A DNA stretch of 64,000 nucleotides from Stomorhina lunata (lineage: Eukaryota; Arthropoda; Insecta; Diptera; Rhiniidae): NCBI GenBank assembly GCA_933228675.1, contig OW121741.1:19477497-19541496 (forward strand). Direction: 5' to 3'. A program made the position numbers and the translations under genes. The notes beneath the pieces were generated by a model, which worked only from the letters and a program-made list of their open reading frames with translations, was not told the DNA's origin and ran no database searches. Below are positions 39,900-54,475 of the stretch, one piece after another (position 1 is the first letter of the stretch; every line of letters begins with the position of its first letter).

Positions 39900-42110
39900 T
39901 AAATTTTGCCATCATACAATAGAAAATTTTTGATATAAAATATTTTCGGTAGATAATTATTGATATAAAATTTTTCTATAGAAAATTTTTGATATAAGAT
40001 TTTTGTATAGAAAATTTTTGAAATAAAATTTTTCTATAAAAATTTTCGATATAATTTTTGATATAAAATTATTTCGAAAGATAATTTTCGATATAAAATT
40101 TTTCTATAGAAAATTTTCGCTATAAAATTTTTCTATAGAAAATTTTCGATATAAAATTTTTCTATAAAAATTTTCGATATAAAATTTTTGTTAAGAACAT
40201 TTTCGATATAAAATTTTTCTATAGCAAATTTTCGATACAAAGTTTTTCTATAGAAAATTTTCTATATAAATTTTTTTTTTAAATTTTTGTTATAACATAT
40301 TTCTATAAAAAACTTTTGATTTAAAAATTTTTAATAGAAAATTTTTGATATAAAATTATTTCGAAAAATAAATTTCGATATAAAATTTTTCTATAGAAAA
40401 TTTTCGATATAAAATTTTTCTATAGAAAATTTTTGATATAAAATTTTTCCTTAAAAATTTTCGATACAAAATTTTTCTTTAGAACATTTTCGATATAAAT
40501 TTTTTCTTTAGAACATTTTCGATACAAAGTTTCTCTATAGAAAATTTTCAATACAATTTTTTTTTTTTTACAGAAAATTTTTGTTTTAACATTTTTCATT
40601 TAAAAAAATTTTTGTTATAACATATTTCTATAAAAAATTTTTGATTTAAAAATTTTTAATAGAAAATTTTTGATATAAAATTATTTCGAAAAATAAATTT
40701 CGATATAAAATTTTTCTATAGAAAATTTTCGATATAAAATTTTTCTATAGAAAATTTTCGATATAAAATTTTTCTATAGAAAATTTTTGATATAAAATTT
40801 TTCTTTAAAAATTTTCGATATAAAATTTTTCTTTAAAAATTTTCGATATAAAATTTTTCTTTAGAACATTTTCGATATAAAATTTTTCTTTAGAACATTT
40901 TCGAAACAAAGTTTCTCTATATAAAATTTTCAATATAAATTTTTTTTTTACAGAAAATTTTTGTTTTAACATTTTTCAATAAAAAATTTTTGATATGACA
41001 TTTTTTTGTAGAAAATTTTTGATAAAAAATTATTTCGAAAGATAATTTTCGATATAAAATTTTTCTATAGAAAATTTTCGATATAAAATTGTTCTATAAA
41101 AATTTTCGATTTAAAATTTTTGATATAAAATTTTTTCGATAGATAGTTTTTGATATAAAATTTTTCTATTGAAAATTTTCGATATAAAATTTTTTTACAG
41201 AAAATTTTTGTTATAACATTTTTCTATAAACAATTTTTGATTCAAAAATTTTTTATAGAAAATTTTTGATATAAATTTTTTTCCATAGATAATTTTTGAT
41301 ATAAAATTTTTCTACAGAAAATTTTCAATATAAAATTTTTCTATAGAAAATTTTCGATATAAAATTTTTCTATAGAAAATTTTTGATATAAAATTTTTTT
41401 TTTTTAAATTTACGATATAAAATTTTTATTTAGAACATTCTCGATATAAAATTTTTCTATAGCAAATTTTCAATATAAGTTTTTTTTAAAGAAAATTTTT
41501 GTTATAACATTTTTAAACAAACAATTTTTGATATGAAATTTTTTTATAGAAAATTTTTAATATAAAATTATTTCGAAAGATAATTCTCGATATAAAATTT
41601 TTCTATAGAAAATTTTCGATAAAAAATTTTTCTATAGAAAATTTTTGATATAAATTTTTTTTATAAAATTTTTGATATAAAATTTTTCTATAAAAATTTT
41701 CGATATAAAATTTTTCTATAAAAATTTTTGATATTGAATTTTTCGTAAGAACATTTTCGATATTAAATTTATCTTAAAAAATGTTTGATATAATTTTTTT
41801 CTTTTGAACATATTCAATATAAAAATTTTCTATAGCAAATTTTCGATACAAAGTTTTTCAATAGAAAATTTTCAATATAAACTTTTTTTACAAAAAATTA
41901 TTGTTCTATTTTTCTATAAAAAATTTTCGATATCAAATTTTCTTATAGAAAATTTTTGATATAAAATTTTTTCAATATAACATTTTTCTATAGCAAATTT
42001 TTGATATAAAATTTTCTATAAAATATTTCGATATAAAAATTTTCTATACAAAATTTTTCTATAGAAAATTTTAGATATAAAATTTTTGTTAATTTTCGAA
42101 GTATTATTTT
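39900..42110 (+). repeat. 29-bp array, plus orientation (TTTTTCTATAGAAAATTTTC + GATATAAAA)
   Basis: About 75 diverged units. Contains an internal duplication of about 300 bp: the stretch with TTTTTGTTATAACATATTTC occurs at about 40290 and 40610 with similar flanks. Confidence 0.9.
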
Positions 42111-42174
42111 CTGAATTTTATTTTTATACCCATGTCATATTTACAATATCATTCAGTCTGTCTGTATGTCTGTC

Positions 42175-42285
42175 AGAAATTTATGTTTCCGTAACTAGCG
42201 CTTGAACCCAGGCAGAATATGATCTGTTATGCTTAGTAGTTAACATTCTAACCAACTAAGCCATAGCGCCCTCTAGATTCTGGTA
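42175..42285 (-). mobile_element. tRNA-derived SINE-like sequence or tRNA pseudogene
   Basis: On the minus strand, GGGCGCTATGGCTTAGTTGG is followed by TTAGAATG and then CCTGGGTTCAAGCGCTAG. This resembles a tRNA A box (TGGCTTAGTTGG) and B box (GGTTCAAGC) at tRNA-like spacing. The D and anticodon stems do not pair properly, so it is not a functional tRNA. Confidence 0.5.
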
Positions 42286-43790
42286 CTGCTGCGCTATCTT
42301 CACTTGCTTCTTTAATGCTGTCATCTTTCAGAAAAATCCATATTGGCCCTGGTATTGTATTATAAAAACTTCAAATTTTATAAGAATTAATAGGGATAAA
42401 ATTCGGAAAATAACGCCTATAATGATGTTTTCAATTAAATAAGTCAATATAATATTCGACATGGACTCGACAACGGCTACCGATAAACACAAAGTGAATA
42501 TGGCAGCTTTTTCAAATTAAAACAGAAGCCAAATCGATGCATTTGATATCGATCGAAATGTAAGATATTTCAGAAACATTTGTATTGCATACTTTTAGGA
42601 TAATTAAAATAATATATAACATATAAGGTTCACTGTAATGTAACTTATTTGTCAAAAGTTCAAAGATAGTAAAAGAATTTCATTTCAACTAAATGTTTCT
42701 ATAAACAAAAGGATTTGTTTATATACATATCAAATTTTATTAAACTTTTTGCAAAATAAATTATTTTGAAGATCCCTAAGGTATGTTACAAAATATTTGC
42801 TTAAAAGTCTGAGCTTCCAAACGATATTAAATGCGGCGATTTGATCAGAGGATTCAACAGACGATTGTTTATTGACAGATAAAACGTTACTATTTCAACT
42901 AAAACACAGAAAATTCAAAATATTAAGGACTTAGGGAGCCTCGCTTGTATAAAACCCTTTTAATATAACAAATCAGGAAACTTTTAATAAAATAAAGAAA
43001 ATTAAAAAAAACACAGAAAATACTAAATCAAAATTGTATAAATTTAAAAAAATTAAAAAAATATTTAAAGGCAGAGATTAAAATAAAAAAAAATCAAATC
43101 AAATTAATTACCAGTCATTAAATTCATAATTAAAAGCATTAAAATATTTTCATTAAAAAAATATTTTTCAAAGAAAAAAAAAAACAACGATAAAAATCAT
43201 AAAACAAAAATCATTATTAACCATAAAAATAGGCAAATAAATATTAACTAATAAAAAATGAAAATATCAATTAAAATATTTATTTAAGTTAAATATAAAT
43301 ATATTTATGGTAAGCAAATGCTATTTATTGTAATTAATAATAAATAATAAAAATCAAATCAAAAACTTTAACACAAATACAAACACTCACAAACACACAC
43401 TCATATAAATATATTTAAAAATATTTAAAAGAAATTATACATACAAACAAATAAAAAATATATAAAACATAAAATTAAATATAATTTAACGAAATAAAGT
43501 GAAAATTCATATTAAAATAAAAATTTGTTAAATGATGCCAAAAGATAATGAGAAAAAAAAATTATATATAAAATTATAGTAATAAAAATAAATTGAACAG
43601 AAAATAATAGCTAAAACTCGTAAATTATGAAAATGGAATTCAAATTATTTGGTTTTTAATTTCAGGTTAAGTTCTTAATTTGATATAAAATTCAATAAAA
43701 TGAAATAAAAAGAAAAAATATTTTAAAACAAGCCTAAAGGTAGGCAACGCTTTTTAAACATTCTTCGTTTTCTAGGTAAAAGGAAATTTT
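42286..43790. other. A/T-rich DNA, no gene seen
   Basis: Very A-rich from 42.95 to 43.7 kb. No ORF of interest. Confidence 0.5.
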
Positions 43791-46760
43791 TTTCAAAATT
43801 TTCTAAAATTTAGAGAAAACTGCACAATTTTTAAACGTTTTTCTATAGAAAATTTTGAAATTTGTCTATAGAAAATTTTGAAATTTTTCTATAGAAAATT
43901 TTTGATATAAAATTTTTCTATAGAAAATTTTCCATATAAAATATTTCTTTAAAAAATTTTGATATAAAATTTTTCTATATAAAATTTTTGATATAAAATA
44001 TTCCATAGAAAATTTTTGACATAAAATTTTTCTATAGAAAATTTTCGATATAAAATTTTTCTATAGAAAATTTTCGATACAAAATTTTTCTAAAGAAAAT
44101 TTCCGATACAAAATTTTTCTATAGAAAATTTTCAATATAAAATTTTTCTATAGAAATTTTTCAATATGAAATTTTCGTTACTTTTCTATTTAAAATTTTC
44201 GACATAAAATTCTTTTATAATTATTTTTCGATATAAACTTCCTCTATAGAAAAATTTTGTATCAAAAATTTTCTATATAAACGTTTTCTATAGAAAATTT
44301 TCGATATAAAATTTTTCTATATAAAATTTTCAATATAAAATTTCTCTATAAAAATTTTCCGATACAAAATTTTCTATAGAAAATTTTCGATATAAAATTT
44401 TTCTGCAGGAAATTTTTGATAGAAAATTTTTTGATAGAAAATTTTCGATATAAAATTATTTAAATAAATTTTTGTATAGAAAATTTTCAATGCAAAATTT
44501 TTCTGTAGAAGATTTTTTTAAAGAAAACTTTCGATGTTTTACGGAAATTTTTTGATATACAATTTTTCTATAGAAAATTTTCGATATAAAATTTTTCTAT
44601 AGAAAATTTCCGATAAAAAATTTTTCCATAGAAGATTTTCGATATAAAATTTTTCTATAGAAAATTTCCCATAAAAAATTATTCTATAGAAAATTTTCGA
44701 TATAAAATTTTTCTATAGAAAATTTTCGATATAGAATTATTTAAAAAAAAATTTTGTATAGAAAATGTTCGATGTAAAATTCTTCTATATAGAAAACTTT
44801 CAATTTTTTACGAAAATGTTTCGATATAAAATTTTTCTATAGAAAACTTTCAATATAAAACTTTCGAAATAAAATTTTTCTATAGACAATTTTTAAATAT
44901 AATGTTTTTCCATATAGAATTTTCAATATAAAATTTTTCTATGGAAAAATTTCGATATAAATTTTTTTTTACAGAAAATTTTCAATACCAAATTTTTCAA
45001 TAGAAAATTTTTGATAAAAAATTATGTTATAGAAAATCTTCGATATAAAAATTTTCTATGGAAAATTTTAAATATCTGTTTTATATAGAAAATTTTTGAT
45101 AAATAAATTTTCTATAAAAAATTTCGATAAAAAATTTTTGTATGGAAAATTTTAGATATAAAATTTTTCTATAGAAAATTTTCGATATAAAATTTTTCTA
45201 ACGAAAATTTTTAATATAAACTTTTTCTAAAGAATATTTTGGATATAAAATTTTTCTATTGAAAATTTTCGATATAAAATTTTTTCTTTATTAAATTTTC
45301 GATATAAAATTTAAAAAAAAAATGTTCTGTAAAAAATTTTGCTAAGAAATTTCATATACAAAATTTTTCATATAAATTTTTCTGTTGAAAATTTCCAATA
45401 TAAATTTTTCCATATAAAATTTTCTTTAGAAAAGTTTAGATATAAAATTTTTTTATAGAAAATTGTAGATATAAGATTTATCCAAAAAAAATTTTCAATA
45501 TAAAAATTTCCTTTAAACAATTTTTAATATAAAATTTTTCTATAGAAAATTTTTGACATACAATTTTTCTATAGAATATTTTTGATATACAATTTTTGAT
45601 ATAAAGTTTTTCTATAGAAAATTCTCGATGTAAAATTTTCGATATAAAATTTTTGTGTAGAAAATTTTCGATGCAAATTGTTATTAAAGGAAATTTCTAT
45701 ATTAAATTTTTTTTAGAAAATTTTCGGTACAAAATTTTTCTATAGAAAATTTTCGATAGAAAATTTTTGATATAAAATTTTTCTGTATAAAATCTTTCAT
45801 AGAATATTTTCGAAATAAAATTTTTCTATCGAAAATTTTCGATATAAAATTTTTATATAGAAAATTTTCGATATAAAATTTTTATATAGAAAATTTTCGG
45901 TGGAAAATTTTTCTATAAAAAATTTTCGGTATAAAATTTTTCTATAGAAAATTTTCGATATACAATTTTTCAATAGAAAATTGTTGATATAAAATTCTTC
46001 TAAAAAAATTTTCGTTAGAAAATTTTTCTATAAAAAAATTTCGTTATAAAATTTTCGATATAAATTTTTTTATAGAATATTTTCGATATAAAATTTCCTA
46101 TAGAAAATTTTCGATAAAAAATTTCCTATAGAAAATTTTCGAAAAAATTTTTTTCCAGAAAATTGTATATACAAAATTTGTTTATAGAAAATTTTGAGTA
46201 TAAAATTTTTCTATAGAAAATTTTGAGTATGAAATTTTTCTATAGAAACTTTTCGATAAAAGTTTTTTCTATAAAAAGTGTTTAACCCAAAATTTTTCTA
46301 TAGATATAAAATTATAAAATTTTTTTATAGAAAATTTTCGAATTTTTCTATAGAAAATTTTAGTTATAAAATTTTTCTATGGAAAATTTTCGATACAAAA
46401 TTTTTCTTTAGAAACTTTTCGATGTAAAATTTTCGATATGAAGTTTTTCTATAGAAAATTTCCGATAAAAAATTTTTCTATAGAAAATTTCCGATAAAAA
46501 ATTTTTCTATAGAAAATCTCCGATAAAAAAATTTCCTATAAAAAATGATATGAAGTTTTTCTATAGAAAATTTCCGATAAAAAAATTTCTATAGAAAATT
46601 TCCGATAAAAAATGTTTCTATAGAAAATTTCCGATAAAAAATTTTTCTATAAAAAATTTTCAATATAAAATTTTCTACAGAAAAATTTTGATATAAAATT
46701 TTTCTATAGAAAATTTTTGATATAAAATGTTTCTTAAGAAAATTTTCGATACAAAAATCT
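43791..46760 (+). repeat. 29-bp array, plus orientation, diverged
   Basis: About 100 diverged units of TTTTTCTATAGAAAATTTTC plus GATATAAAA. A sub-block near 46455-46650 uses the TTTCCGATAAAAAATTTTTC variant repeatedly. Confidence 0.9.
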
Positions 46761-48180
46761 TTTATGACTTTAATTTTCTCTAGACATTAATTATTATTTT
46801 TTATTATTAATTTACATATATTTTCGATACCATCAGTTTACATATCCTTTTACTCGAAGTCAAGTGATTAAACTTCAGTGTGTCATTAGTATTATTATTA
46901 AATACGATTGCAATTTTATATATCTCTGATACCTTTAAGCATCTTATGTATTTATATCATTCACCTTTTTCTGTGTATATCATTATCAATATAACATTTA
47001 CATATTTATTTCCTGCATTTATCGCATTGAATATCGATAGTCGTTTGAAGTTGATATTAACGGCATGCCTGTGCATGCCGCAACATTGCAACTTATGTCA
47101 ACATGTCAAAAATAGGTTTGTCCATTTAAAGCTGGAAAAAGGTTAAAAATAAACGTGTAAAATACTTAAAGTGAAAAGTGAAGCACGTAATGATATCGTA
47201 TATTTGATGTGGCATATGCTGGGGCGTAATCTGATACAAAACTAAGTGCATACTTTGGAGAGCATGAGAAATAAAGCTATAAGATGTGAGAAATATTAGT
47301 TAATTTTTTAAGATTCTTGATAATGAATATTTTTTGTTTTAGGTACTAAATTTTATTTTAAAATTTTTTACAAAAATCCATATAATCTAATTTCGAAATC
47401 ATAAAATATTTTAAAAATTATTCTTATTTCTAATAAGAAAATTTTCTAGTTATTGCAAAGAAAATTTACAATTTCAAAAACTCCTTAGGGATTCAACGAT
47501 AAAGAACTCTAGAAATTATATTTAATAAAACTTTTTTTCATCCTTAACATATGCAACATTTTTTGTGTTGTTATATTCGTTATAACTACTACGTGATGTG
47601 TAAAAATGCATCTGATGTTGTCAATGCACATGATGTTGATTTTGATGGATATGCAGATAATATGAATACATGGATACATACATTCATGTATTTTTACATA
47701 CTTACATACATACATTATTTGTATGTAAACATATTCGAACATATTCGTTAGTTCTTGGTGATGATGTCTCTGCATGTAACACGCTCGATATCCAAATGAA
47801 TGTGGGTAAAAATTTATGTAACAAATATAGTGCTACGGACCAAAGGAAATTCAAAAATAATAAAGGAAGGAATAACAAGACAGAAAAAAAACAACTACAA
47901 ATCGAGTATGAAGTTGAGAAAAAGTAACAAATGTTGTACATGGTCACACACAAGTGAACATGTGTGCATTTAAATGTTTGTACATATCTACAAATATTTA
48001 TATATAAAGTTATTTTTATATGCAATATATAAATAAGAAAAATTGTATATTTTTTTAACAAATGCATAAAAAATATGAAATACGTGATTTTTAAATAAAG
48101 TTCAAAGCAAAGACTTAAGCTGACTTTAAGGAAATTTCAGTGGCAAATAATGCAATGCAAGTTTTCGCAAATGTCCGGTA
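46761..48180. other. Unique DNA with (ACAT)n runs, no gene supported
   Basis: Overlapping ORFs on both strands (46880-47146, 47509-48067) are Tyr/Cys/His-rich translations of ACAT/ATGT repeats such as CATACATACATT near 47700. None has a recognisable domain. Confidence 0.5.
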
Positions 48181-50215
48181 GAAAATATACTTTCCGCTAT
48201 AAAACTTTTTCTATAAAAATTTTTCGACATAAAATTTTTCTTTAGAAAATATTCGAAATAAAATTTTTCTATAGAAAATTTTCGATATAAAATTTTTCTA
48301 TAGAAAATTTTCGATATAAAATTTTTCTATAGAAAATTTTTAGATATAAAATTTTTCTACAGAAAATTTTTGATATAAAATTTTTCTATAGAAAATTTTC
48401 GATATAAAATTTTTCTATAGAAAATTTTCGATACAAAATTTTTCTTTAGAAAATTTTCGATATAAAATTTTTCTATAGAAAATTTTCGATACAAAATTTT
48501 TCTTTAGAAAATTTTCGATATAAAATTTTTCTATAGAAAATTTTCGATATAAAATTTTTCTATAGAAAATTTTCGATATAAAATTTTTCTATAGAAAATT
48601 TTCGATATAAAATTTTTCTATAGAAAATTTTCGATATAAAACTTTTCTATAGAAAATTTTCGATATAAAATTTTTCTATAGAAAATTTTCTATATAAAAT
48701 TTTTCTATAGAAAATTTTCGATATAAAATTTTTGTATAGAAAATTTACGATATAAATTTTTCTATAGAAAATTTTCGGTACAAAATTTTCTATAGAAAAT
48801 TTTCGATATAAAATTTTTCTATAGAAAATTTTCGATATAAAATTTTTCTATAGAAAATTTTCGATATAAAATTTTTGTATAGAAAATTTTCGATATAAAT
48901 TTTTCTATAGAAAATTTTCGATATAAAATTTTTCTTTAGAAAATATGCGATATAAAATTTTTCTTTAGAAAATATGCGATATAAAATTTTTCTATAGAAA
49001 ATTTTCGATATAAAAGTTTTATATAGAAATTTTTCGATATAAAATTTTTCTATAGAAAATTTTTGATATAAAATTTTTCTACAGAAAATTTTTGATATAA
49101 AATGTTTCTACAGAAAATTTTCGATATAAAATTTTTCTATAGAAAATTTTCGATATAAAATTTTTCTATAGAAAATTTTCGATATAAAATTTTTCTATAG
49201 AAAATTTTCGATATAAAATTTTTCTATAGAAAATTTTCTATAGAAAATTTTCGATATAAAATTTTTCTATAGAAAATTCTTCTATAGAAAATTTTCGATA
49301 TAAAATTTTTCTATAGAAAATTTTCTATATAAAATTTTTCTATATAAAATTTTCGATATTAAATTTTTCAATAGAAAATATTCAATATAAAATTCTTCTA
49401 CAGAAAATCTTCGATATTAAATTTTTTTAAATAAAATTTTGGATTCAAAATTTTTCTAAAGAAAATTTTCTATACAAAATTTTTTCTATAAAAAATTTTC
49501 GATGCAAAATTTTGTCTATAGAAAATTTTCGATATAAAGTTTTTCTATAGAAAATTTTCGATATAAGATTTTTCTATAGAAACTTTTTCTATAGAAAATT
49601 TTGGATACAAAATTTTTCTATAGAAAACTTTCGACATAAATTTTTCTACAGAAAATTTTCGATATAACATTTTTCTATAGAAAATTTTCGACATAAATTT
49701 TTCTATAGAACATTTTCGATATAAAATTTTTTCATACAAAATTTTAAATATAACATTTTTTTTATAAAAAATTTTTGATATAAAATTTTTCTAAATAATA
49801 TTTTTCTATAGCAAATTTTAGAGATAAAATTTTTCCATAGAAAATTTTCAATATAAATTTCTATAGAAAATTTTTGATCTTATCAGTGGAAAAGTTTCTA
49901 TAAAATTTAGTTTTAAAGAAAATTTATACAATTTTTCTTAAGAAAATTTATGTAAAATATTCGATAAAAAATTTTTCTAAAGAAAATTTGTAATAAAAAA
50001 TTTTTCTACAGAAAACTTTCAATCTAAAATTTTTTATACAAAAAAATTTTAATATAATAAAATTTTCAATATAAAATTTTTCTGTGAAAAATCTTAAATA
50101 TAAATATTTCAAAATTTTCTATAAAAAATTTTCGACATAAAATTTTTCTTTAGAAAATTTTTGAAATTTTCGATATAAAATTTTTCTATAGAAAATTTTC
50201 GAAATAAAATTTTTG
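48181..50215 (+). repeat. 29-bp array, plus orientation, well conserved
   Basis: About 70 units of TTTTTCTATAGAAAATTTTC plus GATATAAAA, most uniform at 48.3-49.35 kb and decaying to the right. It faces the inverted array at 51131-53450 across a 0.9 kb gap. Confidence 0.95.
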
Positions 50216-51130
50216 TTTTTTTTTTTGTCTGTGAATATTTACGCATTTTTAATGATGATCATTATCATCATCAACGCCTTTAACATTTTATTTGAAGTGA
50301 TAGTGATGTCGGTGATTCTGTCGATGATTTTGCTGTTAGCAAAAACATGAAAGGAATTCAAGTTATTTCTGTACAGACGAAAGGATGAAAAGGGTTGCAA
50401 GATATGCTAGAGTCCTGTTGTTCCTTCTGTTATATTGACCAATATAAATATTGACTTTGTAGCAAAAACATTGATTGTAATTTCAGTTTAAACAAACTTT
50501 TCTTGTTAACTTCGGTATACAATAAATTAATGAATGAATGTTGGTCAACAGGGTCTAGGATGGTATAAATGTATGGTTAGAATATATATGTATGAAGGGA
50601 TGTTCGATTAGATTTGTGTGTGTATGTGTATTAGAAAAAATAAAGTTGTAAGAATTAAACAAGTTTGTTAAGACTATAACAATATTTTCATGTTTTAGTA
50701 ACTTTATATTGGATATAAAAGGTAGACTATCATAGGCTTCATAACAATATCATAATATGAATATCAAACAAAAGAAAATAGTTCAAAATAAATACCAACT
50801 GATAGGGTTTTTGCAAATATAAAAACCATTTGAAAAGTTTAAATTAATTTCCAGCTGTTTTAAGAAATAATTCTTAGAAATAATGACTATCAGTTTCTTA
50901 AATTGGGTTAGTATAATTAAGAAATTTTGAAAGACTTATAATTTTTTGATATTTTTAGAACAGACAATATGTATTTGTTTTGGACTTGATTATTAGATTG
51001 AAACAAGGATAGGCAAAGTGACGCAATTTGATGAGTTAATCTGCTTTTAGAAGTCACACGTGCAAATAATTGTACATAGTTTTTTAAGATTAAAAGCAAC
51101 ATTTTCCAAGTTATATAAAAATTTCTAAAT
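50216..51130. other. Unique spacer between inverted 29-bp arrays, no gene seen
   Basis: Non-repetitive, with a short TGATGATCATTATCATCATC palindromic stretch near 50252. The minus ORF at 50917-51102 has no features. Confidence 0.5.
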
Positions 51131-53450
51131 TCTAATGAAAAATTTTATATCGAAAATTTTCTATAGAAAAATTTCATATCGAAAATTTTCTATAGAAAAA
51201 TTTTATATCGAAAATTTTCTATAGAAAAATTTTATATCGAAAATTTCCTATAGAAAAATTTTATATCGAAATTTTCCTATAGAAAAATTTTATATCGAAA
51301 ACTTCCTATAGAAACATTTTATATCGAAAATTTTCTATAGAAAAATTTTATATAGAAAATTTTCTATAGTAAAGTTTTATATCGAAAATTTTCTATAGGA
51401 AAATTTTATATCGAAAATTTTCTATAAAAAAATTTTATATCGAAAATTTGCTATAGAAAATTTTTTATAGAAAATTTTATATAGAAAATTTTCTATAGTA
51501 AAATTTTATATCAAAAATTTTCTATAGAAAAATTTTATAGCGAAAATTTTCTATAGAAAAATTTTATATCGAAAATTTTCTATAGAAAAATTTTATATCA
51601 AAAATTTTCTATTGAAAAATTTTATATCGAAAATTTTCTATAGAAAAAATGTATATCAAAAATTTTCTATAGAAAAATTTTATATCGAAAATTTTCTATA
51701 GAAAAATTTTATATTGAAAATTTTCTATTGAAAAATTTTATATCGAAAATTTTCTATAGAAAAAATGTATATCGACAATTTTCTGTAGAAAAATTTTATA
51801 TCGAAAATTTCCTATAGAAAAATTTTATATCGAAAATTTCCTATAGAAACATTTTATATCGAAAATTTCCTATAGAAACATTTTATATCGAAAATTTTCT
51901 ATAGAAAAATTTTATATAGAAAATTTTTTATAGTAAAATTTTATATCGAAAATTTTCTATAGTAAAATTTTATATCGAAAATTTTCTATAGAAAAATTTT
52001 ATATCGAAAATTTACTATAGAAAATTTTCTATAGAAAATTTTATATAGAAAATTTTCTATAGAAAATTTTATATAGAAAATTTTCTATAGAAAATTTTAT
52101 ATAGAAAATTTTCTATAGTAAAATTTTATATCAAAAATTTTCTATAGAAAAATTTTATATCGAAAATTTTCTATAGAAAAATTTTATATCGAAAATTTTC
52201 TATAGAAAAATTTTATATCGAAAATTATCTATTGAAAAATTTTATATCGAAAATTTTCTATAGAAAAAATGTATATCGAAAATTTTCTGTAGAAAAATTT
52301 TATATCGAAAATTTTCTATAGAAAAATTTTATATTGAAAATTTTCTATAGAAAAATTTTATATCGAAAATTTTCTATAGAAAATTTTATATCGAAAATTT
52401 CCTATAGAAAAATTTTATATCGAAAATTTTCTATAGAAAAATTTTATATCGGAAATTTTCTATAGAAAAATTTTATATCAAAAATTTTCTATAGAAAAAT
52501 TTTATATTCAAAATATTCTATAGAAAATTATTATATCGAATTTTTTTTTAAGAAAAATTTTAAATCGAAAATTTTCTAAAGAAAAATTTTGTATCGAAAA
52601 TTATCTATAGAAAAATTTTGTATCGAAAATATTCTATAGAAAATTATTATATCGATTTTTTTTTAAGAAAAATTTTAAATCAAAAATTTTCTAAAGAAAA
52701 ATTTTGTATCGAAAATTATCTATAGAAAAATTTTGTATCAAAAGTTCTCTATAGAAAAAATTTTATATCGAAAATATTCTATAGAAACATTTTATATCGA
52801 AAATTTTCCATAGAAACATTTTATATAGAAAATTTTCTATAGAAAAATTTTATATCGAAAATTTTCTATACAAAAATTTTATATAGAAAATTTTCTATAA
52901 AAAAATTTTATAACAAAAGTTTTTTATAGAAAAATTTTATATTGAAAATTTTCTATAGATAAACTTTGTATCAAAAATTTTTTATAGAAAATTTTTATAT
53001 CGAAATTTTTTTTATAGAAATATTTATATCGAAAAGTTTCTATAAAAAATTTTTATATGGAAAATTTCCTATAGAAAAATTTTATATCGAAAATTTTCTA
53101 TAGAAAATTTGATATCAAAAATTTTCTATAGAAAAATTTTATATCGAAAATATTCTATAGAAAATTATTATATCGAATTTTTTTTTAACAAAAATTTTAA
53201 ATCGAAAATTTTCTATAGAAAAATTTTGTATCGAAAATTATCTATAGAAAAATTTTGTATCAAAAGTTCTCTATAAAAAAAATTTTATATCGAAAATATT
53301 CTATAGAAACATTTTATATCGAAAATTTTCCATAGAAACATTTTATATAGAAAATTTTTTATAGAATAATTTTATATCGTAAATTTTCTATACAAAAATT
53401 TTATATCGAAAATTTCCTATAGAAAAATTTTTTTTATAGAAAAATTTTTA
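51131..53450 (-). repeat. 29-bp array, minus orientation (ATATCGAAAATTTTCTATAG)
   Basis: About 80 units. Blocks recur within it. A run with GTATATCGA and TTTACTATAG variants appears around 51.45-51.78 and 52.0-52.3 kb. The AATTATTATATCGA plus poly-T block appears at about 52525, 52635 and 53165. It continues at 56053 after an inserted element. Confidence 0.95.
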
Positions 53451-53580
53451 TACCCTTCACCAATAGGTGAAAGGGTATTATAAGTTTGTGATTCCGTTTG
53501 TAATTTTTTTATTAGTGATCGTAGACCCCATAAAAATTATACCGATCGACTCAGAATCGGGAGGAGAATCGATTAAGCGA

Positions 53581-53584
53581 TGTC

Positions 53585-53616
<32 letters not shown>

Positions 53617-53637
53617 CGTCTGTCTGTCTGTCTGTTG
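53581..53637 (+). repeat. (TCTG/TCCG)n microsatellite, first copy
   Basis: TGTCCGTCTGTCTGTCTGTC-type run following CGATTAAGCGA inside the mobile element. Confidence 0.9.
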
Positions 53638-54399
53638 AAATCAAGTTTCTGAAGCCCCTGGAGGAAGAACCTACATAAATTATATATCAGATTTTAGGAA
53701 ATTCTCCCGCAATGAACGCTATTTAATTTCATTAAAATCGGTTTATAAACACCGAAAATATCGAAAAAATACCAAAAATTAGACGAAAATTTTAAAATTT
53801 TTGATTGAAACACACTTTTAAATAACAAGAGAAAAAAGATAATCCTGATATACATGTGATAATATGTTATATATCAGATTGTAGCAAATAGTTTCCCAAA
53901 GCACTCTGTAAAATTTTATCAAAATCGGTCCATAATCAACTGAGATATTGCCAAAACACTAAATTTGATGTATCGCAAATTGCCCAAAGTACGCATTAGA
54001 GAATGTTTGATGAAAAAATGAAATGCAGAAATAGAAAAAAAACATCCTCCTTTAGCACGGACATACATAAATTTTATATCAGATTTTAGGAAATTCCCCC
54101 GCCAAGCGTGTTATAAAATTTTATCAAAAGCGGTCTATAAACAATTGAGATGCCGCCAAAACACTACATTTGATGTACAGCAAATTGCCCAAAGTACGTG
54201 TCTAAGAAATTTTGTTTACATTTTGTGAGTATTGTTTCAGCGATATCTCAGGTGTTTATGGACCGATTGTGATGAAATTTGACGTCGTTCTTTGTGGGTG
54301 GATTTCCTAAAATCTGATATATATACTCCACAAATCTGATTATGAATACCAGTCAAATTGTACCGATCAACTCAGAATCGGCAGGGGAATCGATTTCGC

Positions 54400-54475
54400 T
54401 ACGTCCGTCCGTCCGTCTGTTTGTTTGTCCGTCCGTCTACCTGTCTGTCCGTCCGTCTACCTGTCTGTCCTTTTT
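54400..54475 (+). repeat. (TCCG/TCTG)n microsatellite, second copy
   Basis: A second, diverged copy follows GAATCGATTTCGCTACG. It shows that the left-end module of the element is duplicated within it. Confidence 0.88.

Noticed and set aside
42175..42285. Functional tRNA gene
   Set aside because: D, anticodon and T stems do not pair well, so it is kept only as a SINE or pseudogene.
46880..47146. 88-codon ORF with hydrophobic start
   Set aside because: Needs a non-ATG start, no poly(A) or promoter context, A/T-rich composition. Not supported as a gene.
47509..48067. Overlapping ORFs rich in Tyr, Cys and His
   Set aside because: Arise from ACAT/ATGT microsatellite DNA open on both strands; no domain or signal.
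53467..53652. ORF with VCLSVCLSVRLSVC
   Set aside because: Translation of the TCTG/TCCG microsatellite in the mobile element.
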